From Lachnotalea glycerini (GTDB lineage: Bacteria; Bacillota; Clostridia; Lachnospirales; Lachnospiraceae): a DNA stretch of 64,000 nucleotides. The notes beneath the pieces were generated by a model. It made no database searches, was not told where the DNA came from, and saw only the letters and a program-made list of their open reading frames with translations. The translations under genes were made by a program, and so were the position numbers. Positions 44,996 to 55,157 of the stretch are shown in pieces. The DNA is taken from NCBI RefSeq assembly GCF_003201285.1, contig NZ_QICS01000008.1:1-64000 (forward strand), in the 5' to 3' direction. Position 1 is the first letter of the stretch; every line of letters begins with the position of its first letter.

Positions 44996-45508
44996 ATGAT
45001 TAGTAAAGAAATTGCAGCAAAGATAACAGAGCAGATTAATTTCGAATTGTATTCCGCATATTTATATTTGGATATTTCAAATTATTATGCAGAAAATAAT
45101 TTGAATGGTTTTTCAAACTGGTTTCGGGTTCAAACACAGGAGGAGCGTGATCATGCAATGCTCTTTATGACCTATTTGCTTAATAACAGTGAAAAGGTAA
45201 CACTAAAGGATATTAAAGCACCAAATTATACTTTTAGTGATTTTCGACAACCTGCACAGATTGCTTTAGAGCATGAACTAAAGGTAACAAAAGCAATCCA
45301 TGATATTTATGGATGTGCTTATGAAGCTAAGGATTTTCGTACAATGCAGTTTTTGGATTGGTTTGTAAAGGAACAAAATGAAGAAGAGAAAAATACAGAA
45401 GATATCATAAAGAGATATGATTTGTTTGGAAATGATTCAAAAGGGCTGTATTTAATTGATGCAGAGCTAGCAGCCAGAGTATATGCACCTCCTTCACTGG
45501 TTATATAA
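44996..45508 (+). CDS. ftnA: Ferritin
   Basis: 170 residues, a non-haem four-helix ferritin. Iron-site residues are visible in NFELYSAYLY (Glu17), EERDHAMLF (Glu50, His53) and the later FVKEQNEEEKN. It oxidises and stores iron in the cytoplasm. The length and the E-x-x-H pattern fit bacterial ferritin rather than bacterioferritin, and no haem-binding methionine is evident. AGGAGGT precedes the ATG. No Fur-like site was identified. Confidence 0.93.
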   Translation: MISKEIAAKITEQINFELYSAYLYLDISNYYAENNLNGFSNWFRVQTQEERDHAMLFMTYLLNNSEKVTLKDIKAPNYTFSDFRQPAQIALEHELKVTKAIHDIYGCAYEAKDFRTMQFLDWFVKEQNEEEKNTEDIIKRYDLFGNDSKGLYLIDAELAARVYAPPSLVI

Positions 45509-45626
45509 ATAAATAATTTATCTAGATGAGGAGTTTTTTCACTAAGAATGAAATAGCTTTGGAAATATTGCTTTTTTACTAAAGATATGTTAAATTTTAA
45601 ATTGTTAGTTAAAGCTAACCATGTGA

Positions 45627-46994
<1,368 letters not shown>

Positions 46995-47008
46995 TCTGTA
47001 AATGGGTA

Positions 47009-47037
47009 TTGCAAAGCCAAAAAAGATGTGTTAAGAT
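47009..47037 (+). promoter_or_regulatory. Candidate promoter for the T-box leader and gatCAB
   Basis: TTGCAA (47009-47014), a 17-bp spacer and TAAGAT (47032-47037). Moderate match to sigma-A consensus, well placed for the leader RNA. Confidence 0.45.
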
Positions 47038-47094
47038 GTTAGATAAATGCAAAATGCTATGAAAGAGACTCTAATTTGTGCAAAACCTAGTGAG

Positions 47095-47392
47095 AGATTA
47101 AGTTCACACACGAAGTAGCAGGAGCAAGTGAATCATTTTATGATATCATGAGCGAGTGGTAACCAACAGGAAGGAAGCGTCACCGACTGAGAACGCATCC
47201 GGGGGAAGCAAGTATAAGGGAACGCTCTGGAGCAGACATGCCGAACTGTTATGCATAGTAGGCAGGTACGTGGCACGCGTTAAGTGTATAAGTGGAGAAG
47301 GAATACTCTTGTTATTTCGTCTCAATGCGGGTGGTACCGCGGGAGCTTTCAGATATCCCGTCCCAGAATATTTCGATATTCTGGGACTTTTT
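47095..47392 (+). promoter_or_regulatory. T-box leader controlling gatCAB
   Basis: GGGTGGTACCGCGG at 47329-47342 is the T-box antiterminator core. It is followed by a 12-bp terminator stem (47360-47371 and 47376-47387) with a TTCG loop and a T-run. The upstream 230 nt fold into stems that should include Stem I. An AAC at 47192-47194 following GAG is a candidate specifier (tRNA-Asn), which would fit the role of GatCAB, but the Stem I fold was not solved by hand. Uncharged tRNA would turn the operon on. Confidence 0.9.
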
Positions 47393-47394
47393 TG

Positions 47395-47452
47395 TTTCAT
47401 AGGAAAGATCTTGTTGTGGTAACGTATAAAGGTATTGATTCCTATGAAAGAA
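47395..47452. repeat. Dispersed repeat copy with 11-bp terminal inverted repeats
   Basis: TTTCATAGGAA (47395-47405) and TTCCTATGAAA (47442-47452) are perfect inverted copies. The inner TTGTTGTGGTAACGTATAAA and following bases closely match 58918-58953. The stretch 47453-47555 up to gatC contains further structured sequence but no gene. Confidence 0.55.
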
Positions 47453-47555
47453 CAAAGTGTCTGCTCTCAGACACTCTCGCGCCCATGCGGATTGCGAAGC
47501 AATAGAATTCATTTCCACGTGCAGGATTGGAAAATTAAGATAAAGGAGAATTCAA

Positions 47556-47849
47556 ATGGCAAATATCATTACAGATGAAACAATTGAATATGTTGGAATA
47601 TTAGCAAAGCTTGAGCTTTCAGAAGAAGAAAAGGAACATGCAAAAAAGGATATGGCAAACATGCTTGATTATATTGACATGTTAAATGAGTTAGATACAG
47701 AAGGGGTAGAGCCTATGTCCCATGTTTTTCCTGTGCACAATGTTTTTCGAGAAGATATTGTAACCAATGTTGATGACAGAGATAACATACTTGCTAATGC
47801 ACCAGAGAAAAAGGATGGCAGCTTTCAAGTGCCAAAAACCGTGGAATAG
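47556..47849 (+). CDS. gatC: Asp/Glu-tRNA amidotransferase subunit C
   Basis: 97 residues, typical of GatC. The start ([21 protein letters not shown]) and the middle ([13 protein letters not shown]) match the family. GatC stabilises the GatA-GatB complex that amidates Glu-tRNA(Gln) and Asp-tRNA(Asn). First gene of gatCAB, behind the T-box leader. AAAGGAG precedes the ATG. Confidence 0.95.
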   Translation: MANIITDETIEYVGILAKLELSEEEKEHAKKDMANMLDYIDMLNELDTEGVEPMSHVFPVHNVFREDIVTNVDDRDNILANAPEKKDGSFQVPKTVE

Positions 47850-47860
47850 GAGGAAATACC

Positions 47861-49333
47861 GTGAATTTGATGAGTTTAACTGCCGTAGAGCTAGGTAAGA
47901 GAATAAAAGACAAAGAGGTAACAGTAGAAGAAGCAGTCAAAGCAGCATTGTCTCAAATAAAGGCAGTCGAAGACCGTGTGCACAGTTATGTGACAGTCGA
48001 TGAAGAAGGTGCATTAAAAAGAGCAGCAGAGGTTCAAAGACTGATTGACAACAAACAGTTAACGGGATCTTTAGCAGGAGTGCCGGTGGCTATCAAGGAT
48101 AATATGTGTACGCAAGGAATGCTTACTACCTGCAGTTCTAAGATTTTGGGTAATTTTAAACCAACCTATACAGCACAAGCTGTACTTAATCTCGAAGAAG
48201 CAGGAGCAATCATGATTGGTAAAACAAATATGGACGAATTTGCAATGGGTAGTACAACCGAAACTTCTGCCTTTGGCGCAACGAAGAATCCGTGGAATAC
48301 AGAGCATGTACCAGGTGGTTCATCAGGCGGTTCATGTTCAGCAGTCGCAGCGCAGGAGTGTTCCTTTGCATTAGGCTCTGATACAGGTGGTTCTATTAGA
48401 CAGCCAAGCTCCTTTTGTGGAGTGACAGGAATTAAGCCGACCTATGGAACGGTATCCAGATATGGACTGATTGCATATGGTTCTTCTCTAGACCAAATTG
48501 GGCCAGTTGCAAAAGATGTAACAGATTGTGCGAGTATTCTAGAAGCAATTGCTTCTTATGATTCTAAGGATAGTACTTCAATTAAAAGGGAAGACTATAA
48601 CTTCACCTCTGCATTGGTGAATGACGTAAAAGGTATGAGAATTGGTATCCCAAGAGACTATTTTGGAGAAGGTTTAGATGCAGAAGTAAAGAATGCTGTA
48701 CTTAAGGCAGCGGATGAATTAAAGGCAAAGGGAGCGATTGTGGAAGAATTTGATTTAAGTCTTGTAGAATATGCAATTCCTGCCTATTATATTATCGCTT
48801 CAGCGGAAGCAAGCTCCAATCTTGCAAGATTTGACGGAGTAAAATTCGGCTATCGTACGAAAGAATTTGAAGGACTCCATAATATGTATAAGAAGTCACG
48901 CAGCGAAGGCTTTGGTCCGGAGGTAAAGCGTAGAATTATGCTTGGTTCTTTTGTACTTAGCAGTGGCTATTATGATGCCTATTATATTAAGGCATTAAAG
49001 ACAAAAGCGCTGATTAAAAAAGCTTTTGATAAAGCTTTTGAGAAATATGATGTTATATTAGGACCGGCAGCGCCGACAACTGCACCCAAACTGGGAGAGA
49101 GCCTAAGTGATCCAATTAAAATGTATTTAGGCGATATTTATACGATATCAGTAAATCTGGCAGGTCTTCCGGGTATCAGTGTACCGTGTGGCATTGATTC
49201 GAAAGGACTTCCAATTGGCTTACAGCTAATCGGAGACTGCTTTAAGGAAAATAAGATAATTCAGACTGCATATACATTTGAATGCACAAGAAAATATGAG
49301 CGTTGTGATATTGCAAAGGAAGGGGACAAATAA
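47861..49333 (+). CDS. gatA: Asp/Glu-tRNA amidotransferase subunit A
   Basis: 490 residues from a GTG start with AGGAGG upstream. An amidase-signature enzyme: catalytic Lys in VAIKDNM (near residue 76) and the Ser-rich GGSSGGSCSAVAA (near 150) and DTGGSIRQP (near 172) carrying the cis-Ser and nucleophile Ser. It releases ammonia from glutamine for the transamidation reaction on GatB. It lies 11 bp after gatC and 1 bp before gatB. Confidence 0.97.
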   Translation: MNLMSLTAVELGKRIKDKEVTVEEAVKAALSQIKAVEDRVHSYVTVDEEGALKRAAEVQRLIDNKQLTGSLAGVPVAIKDNMCTQGMLTTCSSKILGNFKPTYTAQAVLNLEEAGAIMIGKTNMDEFAMGSTTETSAFGATKNPWNTEHVPGGSSGGSCSAVAAQECSFALGSDTGGSIRQPSSFCGVTGIKPTYGTVSRYGLIAYGSSLDQIGPVAKDVTDCASILEAIASYDSKDSTSIKREDYNFTSALVNDVKGMRIGIPRDYFGEGLDAEVKNAVLKAADELKAKGAIVEEFDLSLVEYAIPAYYIIASAEASSNLARFDGVKFGYRTKEFEGLHNMYKKSRSEGFGPEVKRRIMLGSFVLSSGYYDAYYIKALKTKALIKKAFDKAFEKYDVILGPAAPTTAPKLGESLSDPIKMYLGDIYTISVNLAGLPGISVPCGIDSKGLPIGLQLIGDCFKENKIIQTAYTFECTRKYERCDIAKEGDK

Positions 49334-49334
49334 G

Positions 49335-50765
49335 ATGAGTAGACAATATGAAACAGTCATAGGACTGGAAGTGCATGTAGAGCTTGCAACAAAAACCAAA
49401 ATATTTTGCTCTTGCAGTACTCAGTTTGGTGGTGCGCCCAATACTCATACCTGTCCTGTGTGTACCGGTATGCCGGGTTCACTTCCCGTATTAAATAAGC
49501 AAGTAGTTGAATATGCCGTTGCAGTAGGATTAGCAACGAATTGTAAGATAACACAAAATTGTAAATTTGATAGAAAGAATTATTTCTATCCGGACAATCC
49601 CCAAAACTACCAGATTTCACAGCTTTATTATCCAATTTGCAGAAATGGTGAGATTGAAATTGAAACTGAGGCAGGTAAAAAGACGGTCGGTATTCATGAA
49701 ATTCATATGGAGGAGGATGCCGGTAAGCTCATTCATGATGAATGGGAGGATTGCTCTTTAGTAGATTTTAACCGAAGCGGAGTGCCTTTGATTGAAATTG
49801 TATCAGAGCCGGATATGCGTTCGTCAGAAGAAGTAATTGCATACCTTGATAAATTAAGACTTATCATACAATATCTTGGAGCATCAGACTGTAAGCTTCA
49901 GGAAGGTTCTATGAGAGCTGATGTAAACCTTTCCATTCGTGAAGTTGGACAAAAAGAATTTGGAACGAGAACAGAAATGAAGAACTTAAACTCCTTTAAG
50001 GCAATCAAAAGAGCAATTGAAGGAGAGAGAGAACGCCAGATTGACTTGTTAGAGGAAGGTAAAAAGGTAATTCAGGAAACAAGACGCTGGGATGATAATA
50101 AAGAATGCTCCTATGCAATGCGCTCGAAAGAGGATGCACAGGATTATCGCTATTTTCCGGAACCGGACTTGGTACCAATTGTAATCAGCGATGAATGGCT
50201 TAATGAGATTAAAGAAAAACAACCAGAGCTTCGTGCTGAGAAAATTGCAAGATATAAAAAAGAATATGATATTCCGGATTATGACATAGATATCATAACC
50301 GGCTCAAAGAAACTGGCTGATATTTTTGAAGCGACCATAGCTATATGCAAAAAGCCAAAGAAAGTATCAAACTGGTTAATGGTAGAAACCATGCGATTAT
50401 TAAAGGATCATAACATGGAAGCGCAGGATATTTCCTTTTCACCACAAAATTTGGCAAAGCTGATTGAACTAACAGAGGCAGGAACAATTAACAGTTCAGT
50501 TGCAAAGGAAGTATTTGAGGTTATATTTAAAGAGGATATAGACCCTGACCAATATGTAGAGGAAAAGGGACTCAAATCAGTTAATGATGAGGGAGCACTT
50601 CGAACTACCATTGAGGAAATTGTTGCAGCAAATCCCCAATCAGTAGAGGATTACCGTAATGGGAAACAAAAAGCTATAGGTTTCTTAGTAGGACAAACAA
50701 TGAAAGCGATGCAAGGCAAAGCTGACCCAGGAATGATAAATAAGATATTAAAGGAGCTATTATAA
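49335..50765 (+). CDS. gatB: Asp/Glu-tRNA amidotransferase subunit B
   Basis: 476 residues from ATG 49335, the first codon after the gatA stop; a longer frame from 49278 lies inside gatA. The N-terminus YETVIGLEVHVELATKTKIFC, CPVCTGMPGSLPVLN and DFNRSGVPLIEIVSEPD are GatB signatures, and the Cys residues match a zinc site. The C-terminal YqeY-like tail domain (about 330-476) is complete and ends with the usual GFLVGQTMKAMQGKADPG. It activates the tRNA-bound acid with ATP. Confidence 0.97.
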   Translation: MSRQYETVIGLEVHVELATKTKIFCSCSTQFGGAPNTHTCPVCTGMPGSLPVLNKQVVEYAVAVGLATNCKITQNCKFDRKNYFYPDNPQNYQISQLYYPICRNGEIEIETEAGKKTVGIHEIHMEEDAGKLIHDEWEDCSLVDFNRSGVPLIEIVSEPDMRSSEEVIAYLDKLRLIIQYLGASDCKLQEGSMRADVNLSIREVGQKEFGTRTEMKNLNSFKAIKRAIEGERERQIDLLEEGKKVIQETRRWDDNKECSYAMRSKEDAQDYRYFPEPDLVPIVISDEWLNEIKEKQPELRAEKIARYKKEYDIPDYDIDIITGSKKLADIFEATIAICKKPKKVSNWLMVETMRLLKDHNMEAQDISFSPQNLAKLIELTEAGTINSSVAKEVFEVIFKEDIDPDQYVEEKGLKSVNDEGALRTTIEEIVAANPQSVEDYRNGKQKAIGFLVGQTMKAMQGKADPGMINKILKELL

Positions 50766-50838
50766 ATCTAAATCCTTATATTATCTATCAGGTTAGTATG
50801 AAAGTACTATAGAAAAAACAAAATTAGTATAGTAGTAT

Positions 50839-50864
50839 AAAAAGAGTGTTAAAGCACTCTTTTT
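50839..50864 (+). terminator. gatCAB terminator
   Basis: AAAAAGAGTG and CACTCTTTTT form a 10-bp stem around a 6-nt loop, ending in a T-run. Confidence 0.85.
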
Positions 50865-50928
50865 TGGTTTGAATAGAAAAGACATTGTTATGATAGTGTA
50901 ACGAAGAAAATTGGGGAGCAGTTGAGTA

Positions 50929-51393
50929 ATGATACAAGCATTAAAGAAAATAACGTGTTTTATTCTTACTGTAATATTAATTACATTAGTTTTTTCAAAG
51001 CATGAAATGAATAAAGCGACCGCGTCTGAACGTACAAAACATAGTACAGCAATAGAGATTATGAAACAGGAATCTGTTATGACAGTTGGCTTTATCTTGC
51101 AAACACCACCAAATGACAGTTATCTGGTTGGCAAGGATATTTTAGCAGGAAAATACATAGTTTTTTCAGACTATACCAGTTCAATGGGTGCCTTTTGGGA
51201 AATAGAAAATATGACAGGCAATCAAGTGATTGATAATCAGTTTACGAAGAACACCGCAATTATTACTGTTAGCACAGGGCAAAGATTAATTTTGCATCAT
51301 GGATATGCGATGCCAATGAAAACACAGTCAAGAAAGATGTCACAGTTGTGGAAGTTTAGAGATATCACTTCGAGCCAGTTTATTTGGTTTTAA
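50929..51393 (+). CDS. Secreted protein of unknown function
   Basis: 154 residues. An N-terminal hydrophobic segment (about 7-24) followed by ATASER suggests a signal peptide. Residues about 65-140 (VGKDILAGKYIVFSDYT, then TAIITVSTGQRLILHHGYAMPM) resemble the short beta-sandwich modules with a GKDI-x-AG-x-Y motif found in clostridial surface lipoproteins, but there is no lipobox. A GGGGAG site lies upstream. It stands alone. No enzymatic motif is visible. Confidence 0.65.
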   Translation: MIQALKKITCFILTVILITLVFSKHEMNKATASERTKHSTAIEIMKQESVMTVGFILQTPPNDSYLVGKDILAGKYIVFSDYTSSMGAFWEIENMTGNQVIDNQFTKNTAIITVSTGQRLILHHGYAMPMKTQSRKMSQLWKFRDITSSQFIWF

Positions 51394-51438
51394 TTTAGGA
51401 AGGGGAATAAGTTCATATAGAAAGCATTTCGTTACAAC

Positions 51439-51480
51439 AAAGTACCTGCACTCCTCATTCATGAGGGGCACAGGTACTTT
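51439..51480. terminator. Very strong hairpin after the secreted protein gene
   Basis: AAAGTACCTG (51439-51448) pairs perfectly with CAGGTACTTT (51471-51480), and CTCCTCAT/ATGAGGGG extends the stem. It is one of the strongest hairpins in the window and may be both a terminator and part of the repeat element that follows. Confidence 0.75.
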
Positions 51481-51483
51481 TCA

Positions 51484-51703
51484 CGTAATAGGAAATTGCG
51501 TCCTATTACATAAAAATGCTCCGCAGGATGCGCACGAATGCAAGTGGAAAATGTCACTGCGTAACAGCATTTGGCGCGGTAAAGCGGTCAAGTCCCTCAT
51601 GAATGAGGAATTAGGGAGCTGATGCGGAACTTGTCCGCTTTGTTTTGTAGAATGCAGTTGCGAAGCGTGTTTCTCACAGTTGAAGTTATTTTTCATATTT
51701 GGT
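51484..51703. repeat. Dispersed structured intergenic repeat, longest copy
   Basis: This begins with a GTAATAGGA/TCCTATTAC hairpin (51484-51508). GATGCGCACGAATGCAAG and following bases (about 51528-51560) recur near 58962, and AAGTCCCTCATGA (about 51590) recurs near 42489. The stretch 51394-51743 contains no gene. Confidence 0.5.
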
Positions 51704-51743
51704 ATGATGGTTCATAGGAAAGAAAAAAGTCAGGGAGGGTCAC

Positions 51744-54700
51744 ATGTCATTACAATTATTGCTTGGAAATTCTGGTGCAGGAAAGTCCTATCAATTGAAT
51801 CAATATTTAATTGAACAATCCATGGCTAATCCAGATATGAACTATATCATTATTGTTCCGGAACAATTCACCTTACAGACGCAAAAAGACATTGTTACAA
51901 TGCATCCGCGTCATGGAGTAATGAATATTGATATTGTAAGCTTTCAAAGATTAGCTTATCGTATTTTTGACGAAGTGGGAGGGAATAATCTGACCGCCTT
52001 AGATGATACCGGTAAGAATCTAATAATACGAAAGGTTGCTTCTTGTGAGCAGGCAAAGCTTAAGGTGCTTGGTGCAAATCTTAAAAAACTAGGCTATATT
52101 AGTGAGATTAAATCAATTATATCAGAGCTGACGCAGTATAATGTAGAGCTAAATCAATTGGAAATGTTGATTGAACATACAAAAAACAGACCTTCACTTA
52201 ATTATAAGCTTCAAGATATTTATGTATTATATAAGGGATTTAATGAATATTTAAAGAATAAATTTATTACAGCAGAAGAATTGCTTATTGTATTATCCAA
52301 GGTAGTACAACAATCGGATATAATTAAAAACAGTGTCATTGCAATTGATGGCTTTACTGGTTTTACACCGGTTCAGTTTGTATTGCTAAAGGAACTTTTA
52401 AAGCTTAGTAAAAAGCTTATTGTAACGGTAACAATTGATAATCGGGAAGAGTTCAGACAGATTCAAAATGAGCATGAGCTATTCTTTATGAGCAAGAAGA
52501 TGATTCATGCTTTGCAGAAAATAGCAAAAGAGGGCAACACAGAAATTGAAGACAGTATGATAATTGAGGACAAGATTCCCTACAGACATAAACAAGCGGC
52601 TGCACTTCATGCTTTGGAGCAGAATATCTTTCGATATCCGGTCAAAAGTTATCAAACAAAGCAAGACCAAATTAGAATATTTACAGCAAAAAATCCGCTT
52701 ATGGAAGTAAAGGCAATTGCTTTTGAAATTTTACGACTGGTTCGAGAAGAAGAATATCGATATAAAGAAATTGCGGTGGTATCTGGAGATATTAAAGCAT
52801 ATTCAAGCTATGCGGCAAGAGTATTTGAACAATATGGTATTCCTGCCTTTATTGATGATAAAAGAAGTATATTGATGAATTGTTTTGTAGAATTTATAAG
52901 AGCTACGCTTAAAATGTTGGAGGAGGATTTTAGCTATGACAGCGTATTTCGCTATTTAAGATGTGATATGCTTACGATGCCAAAGGAAGAGATAGACACG
53001 TTAGAAAACTATTGCCTTGCCTTTGGAATACGTGGAATGAGTAAGTGGAAAAAAAAATGGATACGTACATATGACCAAATAGACGAAGTAAAATTGGAGC
53101 AAATCAATGCCCTAAGAGAGAAGATACTAGAAAACATTCTTCCGCTCTATGAAGTTTTTAAGAACGGCGACATGTGTGCAAAGGATATGGTTAAAGCACT
53201 TTATGAATTTATTGCTTTACTCAACATTCAAGAAAAGTTAGATGAGCTTGAAAAAGAGTTTGAAAAGGCAGGAGAACTTTCACAGGCAAAAGAGTATTCA
53301 CAAATCTATAAAATAGTGCTGGAGTTATTTGACAGGGTAGTAGAATTATTAGGAGAAGAGAAGCTGTCCAACAAGGAATTTCGAGAAATATTAGATGCCG
53401 GTTTTGAAGAAGCCAAGGTTGGAATTATTCCGCCAAGTATTGACCGGGTTGTATTTGGAGATATTGAAAGAACAAGACTGGATAATGTGAAAATACTTTT
53501 TTTTGCAGGGGTTAATGAGGGAATCATTCCTAAGAACGTCAATAAAGGAGGAATTATATCACAAATAGAGCGAGAGGCTCTGCTTTCATATGATGTGGAA
53601 TTAGCACCAACGAGTAGGCAGGATGCATATACTCAGAAGTTTTATTTGTATCTTAATATGACTAAGCCTAGCGAAAGGCTTTATTTATCCTATAGTAAAA
53701 CTAATTCTCAAGGGGGAACGCTTCGTGCCTCTTACTTAATTGGCTCAATGACTAAGATGTTTCCAGCTATTGTAATTAGGGATATGGATGAGGTACTTAA
53801 CAGTATGGATGGAGTAGTTTGTACCAACAGTGGTTTGGATTACCTTACCTATTGTCTCAGACAACTCAGATTGGGAAATCAAATAGACGGATTTATAGAA
53901 TTGTATCATTGGTATTATAAGCAAAAAAAGTATACAAATGTGATAAAATCAATGGCAGATGCTGCTTACTTTGCCAACCATGAAAGTGCAGTCAGTAAGG
54001 CCGTTGCAAAGGTCTTATATGGGAATGTATTAGAAAATAGTGTTACAAGACTGGAAAAGTATGCAGCCTGTGCCTTTGCTCATTTCTTAACCTATGGACT
54101 GGAACTAAAGGAGAGAAGAGAATATAACTTTAAAGCAATGGATATGGGTAACATTTTTCATCAGGTGTTAGAGCTTTTTTCCAAAAAGTTAATGAAAAGC
54201 GGATATGACTGGTCTAGTATTCCGGAAGAAGAAAGAGATACATTAGCAGATGCCTGTGTAGAAGAATGTATTGTAGATTACGCAAATACAGTATTATATA
54301 GTACAGCACGAAATGAATATGTCATTGACCGAATCAAACGAATTGTAAAGAGAACTCTTTGGGCACTTCAAGGTCAAATGATAAAGGGCAAATTTAATCC
54401 AAGCAGCTATGAGGTTTCATTTTCCATGGCAGATAATTTGGAAAGTGTCAATATCAGTTTATCCAATGAGGAGCAAATTAAGCTAAAAGGCCGGATTGAC
54501 CGTATGGATTTGTATGAGGATGAAAAACATGTTTATGTAAAAATAATAGACTATAAGTCAGGAAGCACCTCTTTTGATATGGTTGCGCTTTATTATGGGC
54601 TGCAGCTTCAATTAGTGGTATACCTAAATGCTGCTGTTGAATTAGAGAAGAAGAAAAACCCTAATAAAGATATTGTTCCGGCAGGCATCCTTTACTATAA

Positions 54701-55157
54701 TATTAACGATCCTATTGTAGAGCGAGTGGAGGAAGACAGTGAAGAAAAGATTCGTGAACGAATCTTAGACAAGCTTAAGATGAATGGATTAGTCAATAGT
54801 GACAGTAATGTAATTAAGCTGATGGATGGTGATATGAGTGGTAAATCAAGTGTATTGCCAGTTGCTTTTAATAAGGATGGAAGTTTATCAAAATATTCCA
54901 GTGCAGCATCAACTGACAGCTTTCATGCACTCTCTAAATTTGTTGATCAAAAAATAAAGGAGATAGGAGCTAATATTTTAGACGGTAATATAGAAATAGC
55001 TCCATATGAATCCGGAAATAGAACGGCTTGTGATTATTGCACTTTTAAAGGGATCTGTGGTTTTGACCTAAAAAGTCCAGGCTATGAGTTTAGAAGGCTA
55101 AAGCAATTCTCAGACGATGAAATATGGGAAAAGATAGGGAAGGGAGAAGGCGAATGA
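51744..55157 (+). CDS. addB: ATP-dependent helicase/nuclease subunit AddB
   Basis: 1137 residues. The N-terminal GNSGAGKSYQL (about residues 8-18) is the Walker A of AddB's inactivated helicase domain. The C-terminal nuclease domain (about 780-1130) has ELKERREYNFKAMDMGNIFHQVLE and the IIDYKSGS active-site stretch. Cysteines in CDYCTFKGIC near 1101-1110, with an earlier Cys near 777, form the expected iron-sulphur site. AddAB resects double-strand breaks. Its stop overlaps the addA start by 4 bp. GGGAGG precedes the ATG. Confidence 0.93.
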   Translation: MSLQLLLGNSGAGKSYQLNQYLIEQSMANPDMNYIIIVPEQFTLQTQKDIVTMHPRHGVMNIDIVSFQRLAYRIFDEVGGNNLTALDDTGKNLIIRKVASCEQAKLKVLGANLKKLGYISEIKSIISELTQYNVELNQLEMLIEHTKNRPSLNYKLQDIYVLYKGFNEYLKNKFITAEELLIVLSKVVQQSDIIKNSVIAIDGFTGFTPVQFVLLKELLKLSKKLIVTVTIDNREEFRQIQNEHELFFMSKKMIHALQKIAKEGNTEIEDSMIIEDKIPYRHKQAAALHALEQNIFRYPVKSYQTKQDQIRIFTAKNPLMEVKAIAFEILRLVREEEYRYKEIAVVSGDIKAYSSYAARVFEQYGIPAFIDDKRSILMNCFVEFIRATLKMLEEDFSYDSVFRYLRCDMLTMPKEEIDTLENYCLAFGIRGMSKWKKKWIRTYDQIDEVKLEQINALREKILENILPLYEVFKNGDMCAKDMVKALYEFIALLNIQEKLDELEKEFEKAGELSQAKEYSQIYKIVLELFDRVVELLGEEKLSNKEFREILDAGFEEAKVGIIPPSIDRVVFGDIERTRLDNVKILFFAGVNEGIIPKNVNKGGIISQIEREALLSYDVELAPTSRQDAYTQKFYLYLNMTKPSERLYLSYSKTNSQGGTLRASYLIGSMTKMFPAIVIRDMDEVLNSMDGVVCTNSGLDYLTYCLRQLRLGNQIDGFIELYHWYYKQKKYTNVIKSMADAAYFANHESAVSKAVAKVLYGNVLENSVTRLEKYAACAFAHFLTYGLELKERREYNFKAMDMGNIFHQVLELFSKKLMKSGYDWSSIPEEERDTLADACVEECIVDYANTVLYSTARNEYVIDRIKRIVKRTLWALQGQMIKGKFNPSSYEVSFSMADNLESVNISLSNEEQIKLKGRIDRMDLYEDEKHVYVKIIDYKSGSTSFDMVALYYGLQLQLVVYLNAAVELEKKKNPNKDIVPAGILYYNINDPIVERVEEDSEEKIRERILDKLKMNGLVNSDSNVIKLMDGDMSGKSSVLPVAFNKDGSLSKYSSAASTDSFHALSKFVDQKIKEIGANILDGNIEIAPYESGNRTACDYCTFKGICGFDLKSPGYEFRRLKQFSDDEIWEKIGKGEGE

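Noticed and set aside
47146-47518. Several open frames on both strands between enolase and gatC
   Set aside because: They lie over the T-box leader and its terminator, which explain the sequence; the higher GC keeps frames open.
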